A DNA stretch of 64,000 nt from M3007 sp046316495 (GTDB lineage Bacteria; Bacteroidota; Bacteroidia; Chitinophagales; Saprospiraceae). The stretch is from contig JBKDAM010000016.1 in NCBI GenBank assembly GCA_046316495.1, forward strand, positions 11,064 to 75,063, given 5' to 3'. Below are positions 8,788-17,290 of the stretch, one piece after another. Numbering within the stretch: position 1 is the stretch's first letter; each line of letters begins with the position of its first letter. The translations under genes and the position numbers were made by a program. A model generated the notes under the pieces. It was not told the origin of the DNA. It saw nothing but the letters and a program-made list of their open reading frames with translations, and ran no database searches.

Positions 8788-9675
8788 TTAATAACCAAAC
8801 CGCTGCAAGGTAGCATCATTATCCCGCCAGTTTTCCCGCACCTTCACCGTCGTTTCCAAATACACCTTGCACTGAAGAAATGTCTCCAGATCGGCACGGG
8901 CCTTTTCCCCTAACTTCTTAATGGCCGATCCGCCCTTCCCAATCAGGATAGGCTTTTGACTTTCCCTCATGACATAGATCACGGCTAGAATTCGAGCAAG
9001 AGGCTCCCCGGCTTTGGTTTGCGTCTCCTTGAACGACTCGATTCCAACCTCACAGGAGTACGGAATCTCATCATCATACAAGTGAAAAATCTTTTCCCGA
9101 ATGATTTCGCTCGCAAAAAAACGCTCCGGACGATCCGTCAACTGATCCGCCGGGTAAAACGGATCTCCCTCTGGTAAAAAGGCCAGAATCTTCGTTAATA
9201 ACTCAGCTGTACCCTCCCCTTTCAAGGCAGAAATAGCCATGGTATCCGTAAACGTCACTCGATTGCGCCACCAATTGCCTGCATCCACAATCCGCTGAGG
9301 ATCCACCAGATCCGTCTTATTCAACACCAACAACAAGGGACATTCCACCTTTTTCAACACCTCAATCACCGGATTTTCTGGATCCAGCTCATCCGTCATA
9401 TCTGCTACAAACAGCATCAGATCGGCATCCTCAACGGTGCCCTCTACAAACCGGTTCATCGTCTCATGCATCCGGTACGAAGGTTTTTTGACATAACCAG
9501 GGGTGTCAGAGAAAACGATTTGAAAATCTTCTCCGGTCAAAATACCAATCAACCGATGCCGGGTAGTCTGGGGTTTGTGGCTAATAATGCTCATTCGCTC
9601 CCCCACCAAGGCATTCATAAGGGTTGATTTCCCAACGTTGGGCTTTCCTATAATGTTGACAAATCCTGATTTCAT
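8788..9675 (-). CDS. era: GTPase Era
   Basis: A 295-residue ribosome-assembly GTPase that binds the 3' end of 16S rRNA during 30S maturation. G1 is GKPNVGKS (10-17), G2 lies around PQTTRHR, G3 is DTPGY (57-61), G4 is NKTD (about 119) and G5 is around SALKGEG. The C-terminal KH domain has 'ILIGKGGSAIKKLGEKAR'. Length is normal. Its start codon directly abuts the stop of the upstream TPR gene, with no bases between, so the two are probably translationally coupled. Confidence 0.97.
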   Translation of the reverse strand: MKSGFVNIIGKPNVGKSTLMNALVGERMSIISHKPQTTRHRLIGILTGEDFQIVFSDTPGYVKKPSYRMHETMNRFVEGTVEDADLMLFVADMTDELDPENPVIEVLKKVECPLLLVLNKTDLVDPQRIVDAGNWWRNRVTFTDTMAISALKGEGTAELLTKILAFLPEGDPFYPADQLTDRPERFFASEIIREKIFHLYDDEIPYSCEVGIESFKETQTKAGEPLARILAVIYVMRESQKPILIGKGGSAIKKLGEKARADLETFLQCKVYLETTVKVRENWRDNDATLQRFGY

Positions 9676-11676
9676 TTAGTTTTTTCCTTTCTTTTGTAAA
9701 ATTTCTGGGTCCAGCGCTTGGGCCTTCTCATACATCTCCTGTGAACGTTGTATATCCCCGCCCATCCGATAGGCGGTTCCTAAATCAAATAAATTACTAG
9801 CATTGGATGGATCCAACTCCACCGCCTTTGAAAACCACTTGATCGCCTCTTGATGGTTTTGGGCTACCCCATTTGCTACTCCAAGCAGGCGAGCTGTTTC
9901 AATTTCCGTCGGATCGTTTTGCCAAGCCTGTTGCAAGTATTTTTGAGCATTTGCCAAATCGCCTTTTTTCTCCCCATAATACTTACCCGTCTCCCGAAGT
10001 GCCATCGCCAAGCTTTGCTTCAATTTTGCATTCTGAGGCTGCTTTTGAAGCGCAAACTGGTAGTCCGCCACGCTTTGCTCATAATTTCCCAACAATAGAT
10101 GACAGCCTCCACGGGTAATGTAGGCATCCGCGTAATCCTTAAAAATATCAATAGCCTTATCCAGGTGCGGTAAAGCTTGCTGACAATACGCTTTTCGCTG
10201 TACTTCATCCGTTTCAACCCTCGCTTTATCAAACAAAATACCCCCACAAGCATTCCGGATTTTAGCGCTGTTTACGGAAGTCTTAACATCCGTAAAAAAC
10301 AGCCGCTCATTGCTCTCCCAAGCTGGAACCCGCATGAAGGTTTTTAGGGCATATCCAGCACCCAATAATCCACTCAATCCAAGGGTCATCGCCAAGGCGC
10401 CCGTGTTCCATCCGCCCTTCCGCTGCATGAGGCCCACCAAGCCCGCAGCTACTACTAATACAAAACCAACTGAAGGCATAAACACAAAACGTTCGCCCAT
10501 GTGCGTACCCACCGGAAAAACCAGGTTGGAAACAATACTCAAGGTTAAAAGATAGTAAAAAATCCCGAAACTAATTATCCGCTGCTGGTGCCGCTGACGG
10601 AACGCATAGTACGCTATTCCAATGTACAACAACAGGCTTAACCATACCGCTGGATCCGAAAAATGTTGAATCGGAATCTGATTGGGATAATAGTCGTGCG
10701 TCAATGGATGCGGAAAAAACAACAACCAAACATATTTGCCTAACGTAAAGAAAATGGTTGCGAGCTTTTCCCCAAAACTGTAAAAAGCCCAGCCACTTCC
10801 CGTCCATTTCACGTATGGATTGTTCATAAGTTCCAAGGGCGCTCCACCGAATTTCCAATTCAAAATGCTTCCGCGGATTATGAAAAAGACAATAAATCCA
10901 AGCACGAGTGGAAGCATTAAAGGTAATATCCTACTCCATTCTGCCCTCCGAAAATACCAGAGCGCTAATGGAATCACCGCCAGAAAGGTTACCGCATTTT
11001 CCTTGGACATACAGGCAAGAAAAAACACCAATGCGCCCAACCAAGCCCAACTGGATCTACCCGTATCAAAGGCCTTTAAGGTAAGCCATAGCGTACCCAT
11101 ACTCCCCATCAGGGTCACAATTTCATCACTACCCTTAATGTTAGCCACCACTTCTGTATGAATAGGGTGCACAACAAACAAGAGGGCAGCGATCCAAGAA
11201 ATCAGTGCCGCTGCTGACTCCCCCAACTCCGTCTCCAGCAAATACCGGAACGTATGGTACACTACCAAACAGGTAGCCGCGAAGAGCATAACGGTGAACA
11301 AGTGAAAAACAAAGGGATCCGCGCCCACCATCTCATACAAAATGGCAAATAAAACCAAGGTAAAGGGTCGATAACGCCCTCCAGAAACCAATAAATCCTT
11401 TCCTTCTACCTTGAAAAAGCCAAAGAAAGTGTCTTTGGTCAAAATTCCTTTGATCCCGGAAAGCCCCTGCTGTGTAAACTGATTGTCCGTGATAACAATG
11501 GCGTCGTCTTGAACAAACTGATGACCTAGCGAACCGGAATACATAAAAATCGCTAATGAAAAAATCAATAGCGTCTGCAGGCGATAGTTGGTAAAAAACG
11601 CAGGCAATGCGAGGTTAGGAAGCACATCGGCAAGGTTGCTTCCTTTTTGTTCTTTTTTTGATGCGGATTTGCTCAT
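9676..11676 (-). CDS. Polytopic membrane protein with C-terminal TPRs (TMTC/glycosyltransferase-like)
   Basis: I choose the start MSKSASKKEQ (11676, 666 residues); an in-frame upstream Met would add 22 residues that look like untranslated leader. The first about 430 residues hold around ten membrane segments with a lumenal-loop pattern 'QDDAIVITDN', 'GGRYRPFTL' and 'HPIHTEVVANIKG'. These features are shared with the TMTC/DUF1736 group of GT-C-fold O-mannosyltransferase-like proteins. Residues about 480-660 are TPR repeats (for example 'AIKWFSKAVELDPSN'). Many Bacteroidota have such proteins and their acceptors are not established. It is co-transcribed with era, whose start follows immediately. 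No substrate can be inferred. Confidence 0.8.
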   Translation of the reverse strand: MSKSASKKEQKGSNLADVLPNLALPAFFTNYRLQTLLIFSLAIFMYSGSLGHQFVQDDAIVITDNQFTQQGLSGIKGILTKDTFFGFFKVEGKDLLVSGGRYRPFTLVLFAILYEMVGADPFVFHLFTVMLFAATCLVVYHTFRYLLETELGESAAALISWIAALLFVVHPIHTEVVANIKGSDEIVTLMGSMGTLWLTLKAFDTGRSSWAWLGALVFFLACMSKENAVTFLAVIPLALWYFRRAEWSRILPLMLPLVLGFIVFFIIRGSILNWKFGGAPLELMNNPYVKWTGSGWAFYSFGEKLATIFFTLGKYVWLLFFPHPLTHDYYPNQIPIQHFSDPAVWLSLLLYIGIAYYAFRQRHQQRIISFGIFYYLLTLSIVSNLVFPVGTHMGERFVFMPSVGFVLVVAAGLVGLMQRKGGWNTGALAMTLGLSGLLGAGYALKTFMRVPAWESNERLFFTDVKTSVNSAKIRNACGGILFDKARVETDEVQRKAYCQQALPHLDKAIDIFKDYADAYITRGGCHLLLGNYEQSVADYQFALQKQPQNAKLKQSLAMALRETGKYYGEKKGDLANAQKYLQQAWQNDPTEIETARLLGVANGVAQNHQEAIKWFSKAVELDPSNASNLFDLGTAYRMGGDIQRSQEMYEKAQALDPEILQKKGKN

Positions 11677-11881
11677 ATAACGAGGCAGGTAATTTACGCT
11701 GCAAGGTACGAAATGGATTAGAATTGAAGGTGTTCGTTCCAAAGAGAAGCAGCTGGGTGCATTTGCTTTTTTATTCTCCTGGCCTCACCAGCACCCGGTT
11801 TCTGACTGGCCTTGCAGTTTTACCCAAAATCCCCTACATTGCACGAAAACCAACATTTTTGCATCCAAACCAACCTTCGAT

Positions 11882-12493
11882 ATGCCTAAACCTTTTTATC
11901 TAATCGGTCTTTTTGTAGGGGTGCTCCTGCTTCTAACCCATACCATTCAAGCAGATTCTTTTCGAAAAACAGGATCTAACCCGCCCGTTTGCGACTCCTT
12001 ATTTTTAAGCAACGGGAAGGTTATTGCGGTTAAAAACCTGGAAATCACCTCTAAAGACTTGTCGTTCTCTTATTGCAATGACACAACCGACCAACGCCAC
12101 CGAGCCCCGCTCCAACAAATTCAAAAAATAAAAAAAGCCGATGGTAGTTGGTTGAACGGCCACTACCAACCAGCCCTGACGGCAGAAGCAGGGGAATCTA
12201 CCAAAGAGCGTGACCCACTTTCAACCCAAGTGAACAGGCTGTTTTTACTGAGCCTGGTTGGCCTTTTCTTATTGCCCTTTTTCGCGCAGATAATGATTTT
12301 CAGGCAAGCCCGAAAACTTCGAAAACAACTCCATGCTTCTCCTGCCCACGCAATTATACGCCGCAAGCTCAACCTATTGATTGCATTAAATGTCCTCACA
12401 CTGCTCCTCTGGATCTACTTGGTTATATTGTTAATACCATTTTTTCAAGTGCTTTGGTGGTTTGTAACAGCCATTATCCACGACTCCTTCTAA
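11882..12493 (+). CDS. Tandem paralog 1: small membrane protein of unknown family
   Basis: 203 residues. It has an N-terminal signal peptide or membrane segment (5-24) and an extracytoplasmic domain of about 80 residues with the core 'CDSLFLSNGKVIAVKNLEI' and 'LSFSYCNDT...RAPLQQIQKIK'. After a polar linker there are two membrane segments (about 122-142 and 168-195) joined by a basic segment (RQARKLRKQL). The domain recalls the common Bacteroidota 'D.i.l.nG..i...V.ei....v.yk' beta domain, but with two conserved cysteines. It is the first of three adjacent paralogs (next start 21 bases on). I do not recognise a named family. A -7-like TACATTGC lies about 50 bases upstream. Confidence 0.7.
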   Translation: MPKPFYLIGLFVGVLLLLTHTIQADSFRKTGSNPPVCDSLFLSNGKVIAVKNLEITSKDLSFSYCNDTTDQRHRAPLQQIQKIKKADGSWLNGHYQPALTAEAGESTKERDPLSTQVNRLFLLSLVGLFLLPFFAQIMIFRQARKLRKQLHASPAHAIIRRKLNLLIALNVLTLLLWIYLVILLIPFFQVLWWFVTAIIHDSF

Positions 12494-12514
12494 TTTTTTC
12501 CAAAAAACTACCTT

Positions 12515-13099
12515 ATGCGACTCAAAATCCAACTCTTACTAGTATTGCTCTCCCTTGGTCTCCAACAAGCAAAGGCAGATCGCTTGCGCCCAAATACTCC
12601 AATCACTGAACAAGACTGTGATACGCTTTGGCTAACCAACGGAAAACCAGTTGCCGTTAATAACATTCAAGTAACCGAAACCGAGGTCCTATTTGCCTAC
12701 TGCGATGACCCCACCAATTCCATCCGCCGGGCTCCTATTCAGCAAGTTAAGGCAATAAAAACCGCCAAAGGCGAACGACTGTACCTACACCCAAGCGAAA
12801 AACCGCGCTCCGACCAAGAACAGAGGGCATGGGAAACGTACGTGGAACAAAAAAAGCGCATTCGAAAATGGTACTGGTTTTCACTGTTAGGCATCACCTT
12901 CGCTCCAATCATCATTCAAGTGATCCTATTGAGCCAAGCAATTTCCATGAAAAAAAAGCTGGAAAATAATGAGTATAAGGGGCAGTTAACTCGAAAAATC
13001 AATGGGGTCATTGCATTAAATATCCTCAGTCTGTTAATTGTCCTGCTGGTTACCGTGATTTTTGCTTGGGGGCTTTACCTTTTTACTACCTGGGGCTAA
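12515..13099 (+). CDS. Tandem paralog 2: small membrane protein of unknown family
   Basis: 194 residues with the same plan as its neighbours: signal peptide (1-21, ending QAKA), then 'DCDTLWLTNGKPVAVNNIQV' and 'VLFAYCDDP...RAPIQQVKAIK' (about 33-85), a charged linker, and two membrane segments (about 125-145 and 165-190). The basic 'MKKKLENNEY' segment between them matches the equivalent position in the other two copies. The two cysteines (CD and YC) are conserved in all three copies, suggesting a disulfide or metal site outside the cytoplasm. It lies 21 bases after paralog 1 and 27 bases before paralog 3. Function is unknown. Confidence 0.7.
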   Translation: MRLKIQLLLVLLSLGLQQAKADRLRPNTPITEQDCDTLWLTNGKPVAVNNIQVTETEVLFAYCDDPTNSIRRAPIQQVKAIKTAKGERLYLHPSEKPRSDQEQRAWETYVEQKKRIRKWYWFSLLGITFAPIIIQVILLSQAISMKKKLENNEYKGQLTRKINGVIALNILSLLIVLLVTVIFAWGLYLFTTWG

Positions 13100-13126
13100 C
13101 TAAATATACTTAAAAAATAGCTGTTT

Positions 13127-13702
13127 ATGAAAATTTTGACTACCCTTATTGCCTGCATTCTACTATCGAATTGGGTGCAGGGAAGCACATCCAATCGAAC
13201 TACCCAGCTAGGAGGAGACTGCGACTCTTTGTTATTGACCAATGGAAAGTGGATTGCCGTTCGGAACGTACAACGAACCGAAGACCTATTGCTCTTTTCA
13301 TTTTGCAACGACTCCAGCCAACGGGTTCACCAAATTCCGATTCAACAGGCTAAGGCTTTCAAAAATAGCCAGGGCGAACGACGCGAACTAGCGCAACTAC
13401 CTATGAATCTGGAAAAGAGTAATGACTTCAAATTGCAAAAAACAGCCGCTTTATCCTTCAAAATCCAGAAACTGGCATGGTTGTCTCTACTGGGGATTTT
13501 TCCACTTCCCATTTTAACGCAGATGTACGTAATTAGAAAGGCGAGCGCCTTGAAAAAACAGTTGGAAAATACCCCTGAACACAAAAAGTACAAAAGACAA
13601 CTCACCGCTATTTCCATAGTAAATTGGGGACTGTTGGGTATTTGGGTTGCCTTTTGGTCACTAGTACTATTGATCATCCTTGCCTTCACGTTCCCCTTGT
13701 AG
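13127..13702 (+). CDS. Tandem paralog 3: small membrane protein of unknown family
   Basis: 191 residues, the third copy. It has a signal peptide (1-19, ending VQGS), then 'DCDSLLLTNGKWIAVRNVQR' and 'LLFSFCNDS...IPIQQAKAFK', a polar linker, and two membrane segments (about 120-140 and 162-190) with 'SALKKQLENTPEHKKY' between them. The spacing of the two Cys, the NGK turn and the PxQQ motif is the same as in copies 1 and 2. It is convergent with the protease gene, with 4 bases between the stops. Divergence is spread over the whole length, so the duplications are not recent. Function is unknown. Confidence 0.7.
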   Translation: MKILTTLIACILLSNWVQGSTSNRTTQLGGDCDSLLLTNGKWIAVRNVQRTEDLLLFSFCNDSSQRVHQIPIQQAKAFKNSQGERRELAQLPMNLEKSNDFKLQKTAALSFKIQKLAWLSLLGIFPLPILTQMYVIRKASALKKQLENTPEHKKYKRQLTAISIVNWGLLGIWVAFWSLVLLIILAFTFPL

Positions 13703-13706
13703 CAAC

Positions 13707-15137
13707 CTAACGCTTGCGCAATCGATAGGAATACAAATCGTCTTCTCCCTGATAATACCCATCCAACACCAAACTATTGTTCGCAAGCCGAATGGCTTCA
13801 ATCGCTTCCCCAATATTAGAAACCCGGTTCCCATTCACCCGAGAAAGAATAAATCCAGGCTGCATATTCGTATCGTACACCCGACTACCACGGCGCACAC
13901 TACTTACCGACACTCCTGTAAAGCCCCATTTTTTCTGTTCCGTAGAGTTGAGGTTGCGCAACTCTATTCCAAGCTCTTCCAATAACTCATCCCCCTTGTA
14001 CCGAGATAAATTAAAGGAGTTAGCTGCATCTTTTAACGTGAGCATTAGCTGCCTGCGCTGGCCCTTCCTCCAGTAATCCAACCGAACATCTTCCCCCGGC
14101 CGCAGACGACCCACCAGCTCCTGAAGCTCTGGAGTGGTCTGTGTAGCAATTCCATTAATGGATAAAATCACATCTCCGACCGATAATCCTGCATCAGCAG
14201 CTGCCCCTTGGGCACTTACCCGGTTCACCAGAACCCCAAATGCATCCGGCAGCCCCAATTCTTCGGCCACCTCATTGCTTACATCTTCAATACCCACACC
14301 CAAATACGCTCTCTGCACACTTCCAAATTCCCGCAAATCGCGAACCACCTTCTGAACAAGATTAGAGGGAACGGCAAAAGAGTAGCCCTCATAATTACCC
14401 GACTGCGTAATAATAGCCGTATTAACCCCGATCAATTCTCCCAGGGAATTCACCAATGCCCCACCACTATTGCCCGAATTTACTGCAGCGTCGGTTTGAA
14501 TAAACGATTCAATTGTCCCGCCACCTCCAAGGATATTGATGTTTCTCCCCTTGGCACTAATAATCCCGGCAGTAACCGTACTGGTCAGATTAAATGGATT
14601 GCCAACGGCCAACACCCACTCCCCTACCCGAGTCGAATCGCTGTTTCCAAACAACAAAAAAGGAAGCCCCGCTGCGTCTACTTTTAGCAAGGCAATATCG
14701 GTGGACGGATCTGACCCGACCAACTCCGCCTTGTATTCTTTTTTATTGGAAAGGGTTACTTTAATTTCTACCCCTCTTTCCACCACATGGTGGTTCGTCA
14801 CAATGTATCCATCCGGGGAAACCACCACCCCAGAACCCGTCGCACCCGAAAAAGAACCCGACCGGAAAAAGCTGCCATTCACCTCTTGAACACTTCGGAT
14901 ATTAACCACGGCCGGAGTAGCTACTTGTGCAGCATCCGTAAACTGCGTGGGCGCAACCGATCCATACCCCCCACTGCCCCGAGCACTCCAGATTTTGTCT
15001 ACTAACGAAGTGTACTGCGCCTCCGAAGTAGATCCAGACCAGACCACTTGAACTGGTGGAAACAACCATCGGGAAAGCACCAAGGTAAAACCAGCACTTA
15101 AAAGCGCTACCGTAATAAGCTGCCGAACATTTCTCAT
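13707..15137 (-). CDS. Do/HtrA-like periplasmic serine protease with two PDZ domains
   Basis: 476 residues. An N-terminal membrane anchor or signal (about 6-26) is followed by a trypsin-like domain with the catalytic triad His117 (TNHHVV), Asp147 (STDIALLKV) and Ser224 (GNSGGAL). PDZ1 is about 275-365 ('YLGVGIEDVSNEVAEELGL') and a degenerate PDZ2 covers about 385-476. This matches the DegP/DegQ/DegS-type quality-control proteases that degrade or chaperone misfolded envelope proteins. The signal sequence lacks an obvious cleavage site, so it may remain anchored. It is transcribed alone from the intergenic region shared with the endonuclease gene. Confidence 0.93.
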   Translation of the reverse strand: MRNVRQLITVALLSAGFTLVLSRWLFPPVQVVWSGSTSEAQYTSLVDKIWSARGSGGYGSVAPTQFTDAAQVATPAVVNIRSVQEVNGSFFRSGSFSGATGSGVVVSPDGYIVTNHHVVERGVEIKVTLSNKKEYKAELVGSDPSTDIALLKVDAAGLPFLLFGNSDSTRVGEWVLAVGNPFNLTSTVTAGIISAKGRNINILGGGGTIESFIQTDAAVNSGNSGGALVNSLGELIGVNTAIITQSGNYEGYSFAVPSNLVQKVVRDLREFGSVQRAYLGVGIEDVSNEVAEELGLPDAFGVLVNRVSAQGAAADAGLSVGDVILSINGIATQTTPELQELVGRLRPGEDVRLDYWRKGQRRQLMLTLKDAANSFNLSRYKGDELLEELGIELRNLNSTEQKKWGFTGVSVSSVRRGSRVYDTNMQPGFILSRVNGNRVSNIGEAIEAIRLANNSLVLDGYYQGEDDLYSYRLRKR

Positions 15138-15307
15138 CTTTCCAAGTTGTTTAAAAATAAAAGTACGTAATTGGAACGAAATAGTTGATCAAATAGTACG
15201 TAGCAAAGCTGCCCTCCTTTCCTTTAACGCCACGTCTTACAAACGGTACACTCCCAACCCAACCTGTAGCGGTGTAACCCACCTTCCTTAGTCCAAACTA
15301 ATTTCCA

Positions 15308-15315
15308 TACCTTTG
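15308..15315 (+). promoter_or_regulatory. Promoter -7 element of the endonuclease I-dapF operon
   Basis: TACCTTTG, an exact TAnnTTTG match, 14 bases before the ATG at 15330. It overlaps an upstream in-frame GTG (15315), which therefore cannot be the start. Confidence 0.6.
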
Positions 15316-15329
15316 TGTTCATTAGAACG

Positions 15330-16445
15330 ATGAATATGCCAAACACACGACTACTCTCCGCTATCTTTTTGCTCCTTTGCTCTCAATTGAACTTTGCTCA
15401 AACCGGTCAGGTGCTTTTTCCGGGACTGAGCGGGGCTGTTTTGCTCGATAGTGTCGTGGCGCACTACAAAACGGACACGACCTTAAGCTACGGCATGGCA
15501 AGGGATACCCTTTATGCCAAGGTACTGGCAATTGATGACGATACGCTTCGATGCATCTATTCGGAGCACGCACTTTACCTGGATCCAACTCAAGATCCTA
15601 CCCAATACGTTTACCTCTCTGGCACGGCTAACGGGATGAATGCCGAACACGCCTACCCACAATCAAAAGGCGCCTCGGTTGGCATTGCTAGAAGTGATAT
15701 GCACCACCTGTTTCCAACCCGGATTGCCGTCAATGAGACGAGGGGGAGTTTCCCGTTTGCCGATATTCCAGACAACCAGACTGAAAAATGGTTTTTTAAA
15801 ACGACTACCTTAACTTCGGTGCCAACCAGTCAAAAAGACCGGTATTCGGAGTTTAAAACTGGATTTTTTGAACCCAGAGAAGCCTCCAAGGGCGATATAG
15901 CACGGTCAGTGTTTTATTTTTACACGATGTACCGTACACAGGCCGACTCGATGGACCCGGTCTTTTTTCAACAGCAACGCGCGACCCTTTGCCAATGGCA
16001 CCAACAAGACCCCGCTGACGAAGCGGAAGTAATAAAAACCTGGCGCATCGCACCCTATCAAGACAACAAGCCGAATCCCTTTGTGTTGGACTGCAGCCTC
16101 GTTCATCGCTGCTACTGCCCGGAACTTCCAACCGATTGCCTCAGCAGTAGTTCGGAAATCAGCCCAGCCACTCGCCCCTTTCAAGTGTTCCCACAACCTT
16201 TTAAAGACCAAATAACCATCCGGGCGCAACTGCCTTTCTTAGGCAAACTCACTGGAACCCTCGCGACGGTGGACGGAAAAACCCTCCGTCAATGGGAGAG
16301 CGCTCTTTCAGATACGAATGTTGAACACCACCTTGAGTCTTTGCATCATTTGCCTCCTGGAGCCTACTCCTTGAGCCTTCGCCTTTCCGCTCCCGGAGAA
16401 CAAACCTTGGAACAAAGCATCCTGCTGCTTAAAATGCCAGAATAA
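15330..16445 (+). CDS. Secreted endonuclease I family nuclease with T9SS sorting domain
   Basis: 371 residues from the ATG at 15330 (a second ATG at 15336 is equally possible). A signal peptide ends near LNFAQ. The central domain has the EndA/NucM-type beta-beta-alpha-metal signature: 'GMNAEHAYPQSKGA' with the catalytic His, then 'SDMHHLFPTR'. It also has 'VFYFYTMY' and 'CQWHQQDPADEAE' of the same family. The last about 80 residues ('FQVFPQPFKDQITIRA') look like a T9SS type-A sorting domain, so the enzyme is predicted to be exported to or beyond the cell surface to degrade DNA for nutrient scavenging. dapF starts 2 bases after its stop. Confidence 0.87.
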   Translation: MNMPNTRLLSAIFLLLCSQLNFAQTGQVLFPGLSGAVLLDSVVAHYKTDTTLSYGMARDTLYAKVLAIDDDTLRCIYSEHALYLDPTQDPTQYVYLSGTANGMNAEHAYPQSKGASVGIARSDMHHLFPTRIAVNETRGSFPFADIPDNQTEKWFFKTTTLTSVPTSQKDRYSEFKTGFFEPREASKGDIARSVFYFYTMYRTQADSMDPVFFQQQRATLCQWHQQDPADEAEVIKTWRIAPYQDNKPNPFVLDCSLVHRCYCPELPTDCLSSSSEISPATRPFQVFPQPFKDQITIRAQLPFLGKLTGTLATVDGKTLRQWESALSDTNVEHHLESLHHLPPGAYSLSLRLSAPGEQTLEQSILLLKMPE

Positions 16446-16447
16446 CT

Positions 16448-17266
16448 ATGTTCAGTTTTTATAAATACCATGGCGCTGGCAACGACTTTATTTTGATCGA
16501 CCAACGCTTTCAACGCCACCTGAAGCGCAGCGATACCGAACAAATCGCCTTTTTGTGTGACCGCAAATTTGGGATTGGAGCAGACGGACTCATCCTGCTA
16601 CAGCATCATTCAGAAGCCCCGATTGAAATGGTCTATTTTAATTCGGATGGAAGAGAAAGTACCCTTTGCGGAAATGGCGGTCGATGCTTTGCAGCGTTTG
16701 CCAACCACCTTGGGGTCGCTAGCGAAACACTGCGCTTTATGGCCATTGATGGCCTGCATGAAGCCCGGATCAAAACCAACCCAGTTCCGAATGGCCTGGA
16801 ATGGGTAGAGCTGCAAATGAACCCGGTAAGGGTGCTGGAGCAAACCGATACAGCCGATTATATTCTGAATACAGGCTCTCCCCATTTCATTCGGTTTGGC
16901 CAGCAAATTTTAACTAAAAACATGGTAGAAATCGGTCGGTCCGTACGCTACAGCGATCGATTCGAAGCCGAGGGAATCAATGTCAACCTCGTGGAGCCCA
17001 CCCTTGAAGGAGGATTGCTCATCCGAACCTATGAGCGCGGCGTGGAGGATGAAACGCTGGCCTGCGGTACCGGCATCACTGCCGCCGCTTTGGCATACGC
17101 ACGCCAACAACACCGCACGGGCCCCCAAGAAATACCCGTTAAAGCCCTGGGCGGACACCTATCCGTTCGCTTTGATGCCGAACCAGATGGCAGCTTCTCC
17201 AATATCTGGCTTTGTGGCCCTGCTCAACGGGTATTCAAAGGAGAACTGATGAATGGAGAATGGTAA
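16448..17266 (+). CDS. dapF: Diaminopimelate epimerase
   Basis: 272 residues. It converts LL- to meso-diaminopimelate for lysine and peptidoglycan synthesis in the cytoplasm. The two-base catalytic cysteines are Cys74 (STLCGNGGRC) and Cys206 (LACGTGITAAAL). The N-terminal 'KYHGAGNDFILID' is also characteristic. Length is normal. It starts 2 bases after the endonuclease stop, so it depends on transcription from upstream, which is an unusual pairing. Confidence 0.96.
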   Translation: MFSFYKYHGAGNDFILIDQRFQRHLKRSDTEQIAFLCDRKFGIGADGLILLQHHSEAPIEMVYFNSDGRESTLCGNGGRCFAAFANHLGVASETLRFMAIDGLHEARIKTNPVPNGLEWVELQMNPVRVLEQTDTADYILNTGSPHFIRFGQQILTKNMVEIGRSVRYSDRFEAEGINVNLVEPTLEGGLLIRTYERGVEDETLACGTGITAAALAYARQQHRTGPQEIPVKALGGHLSVRFDAEPDGSFSNIWLCGPAQRVFKGELMNGEW

Positions 17267-17290
17267 CCGATCTCACATCATAACCGGTTT

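Noticed and set aside
15315..15329. GTG as start of the endonuclease I gene
   Set aside because: The GTG overlaps the TACCTTTG -7 element, so it should not be in the transcript; the ATG at 15330 or 15336 follows.
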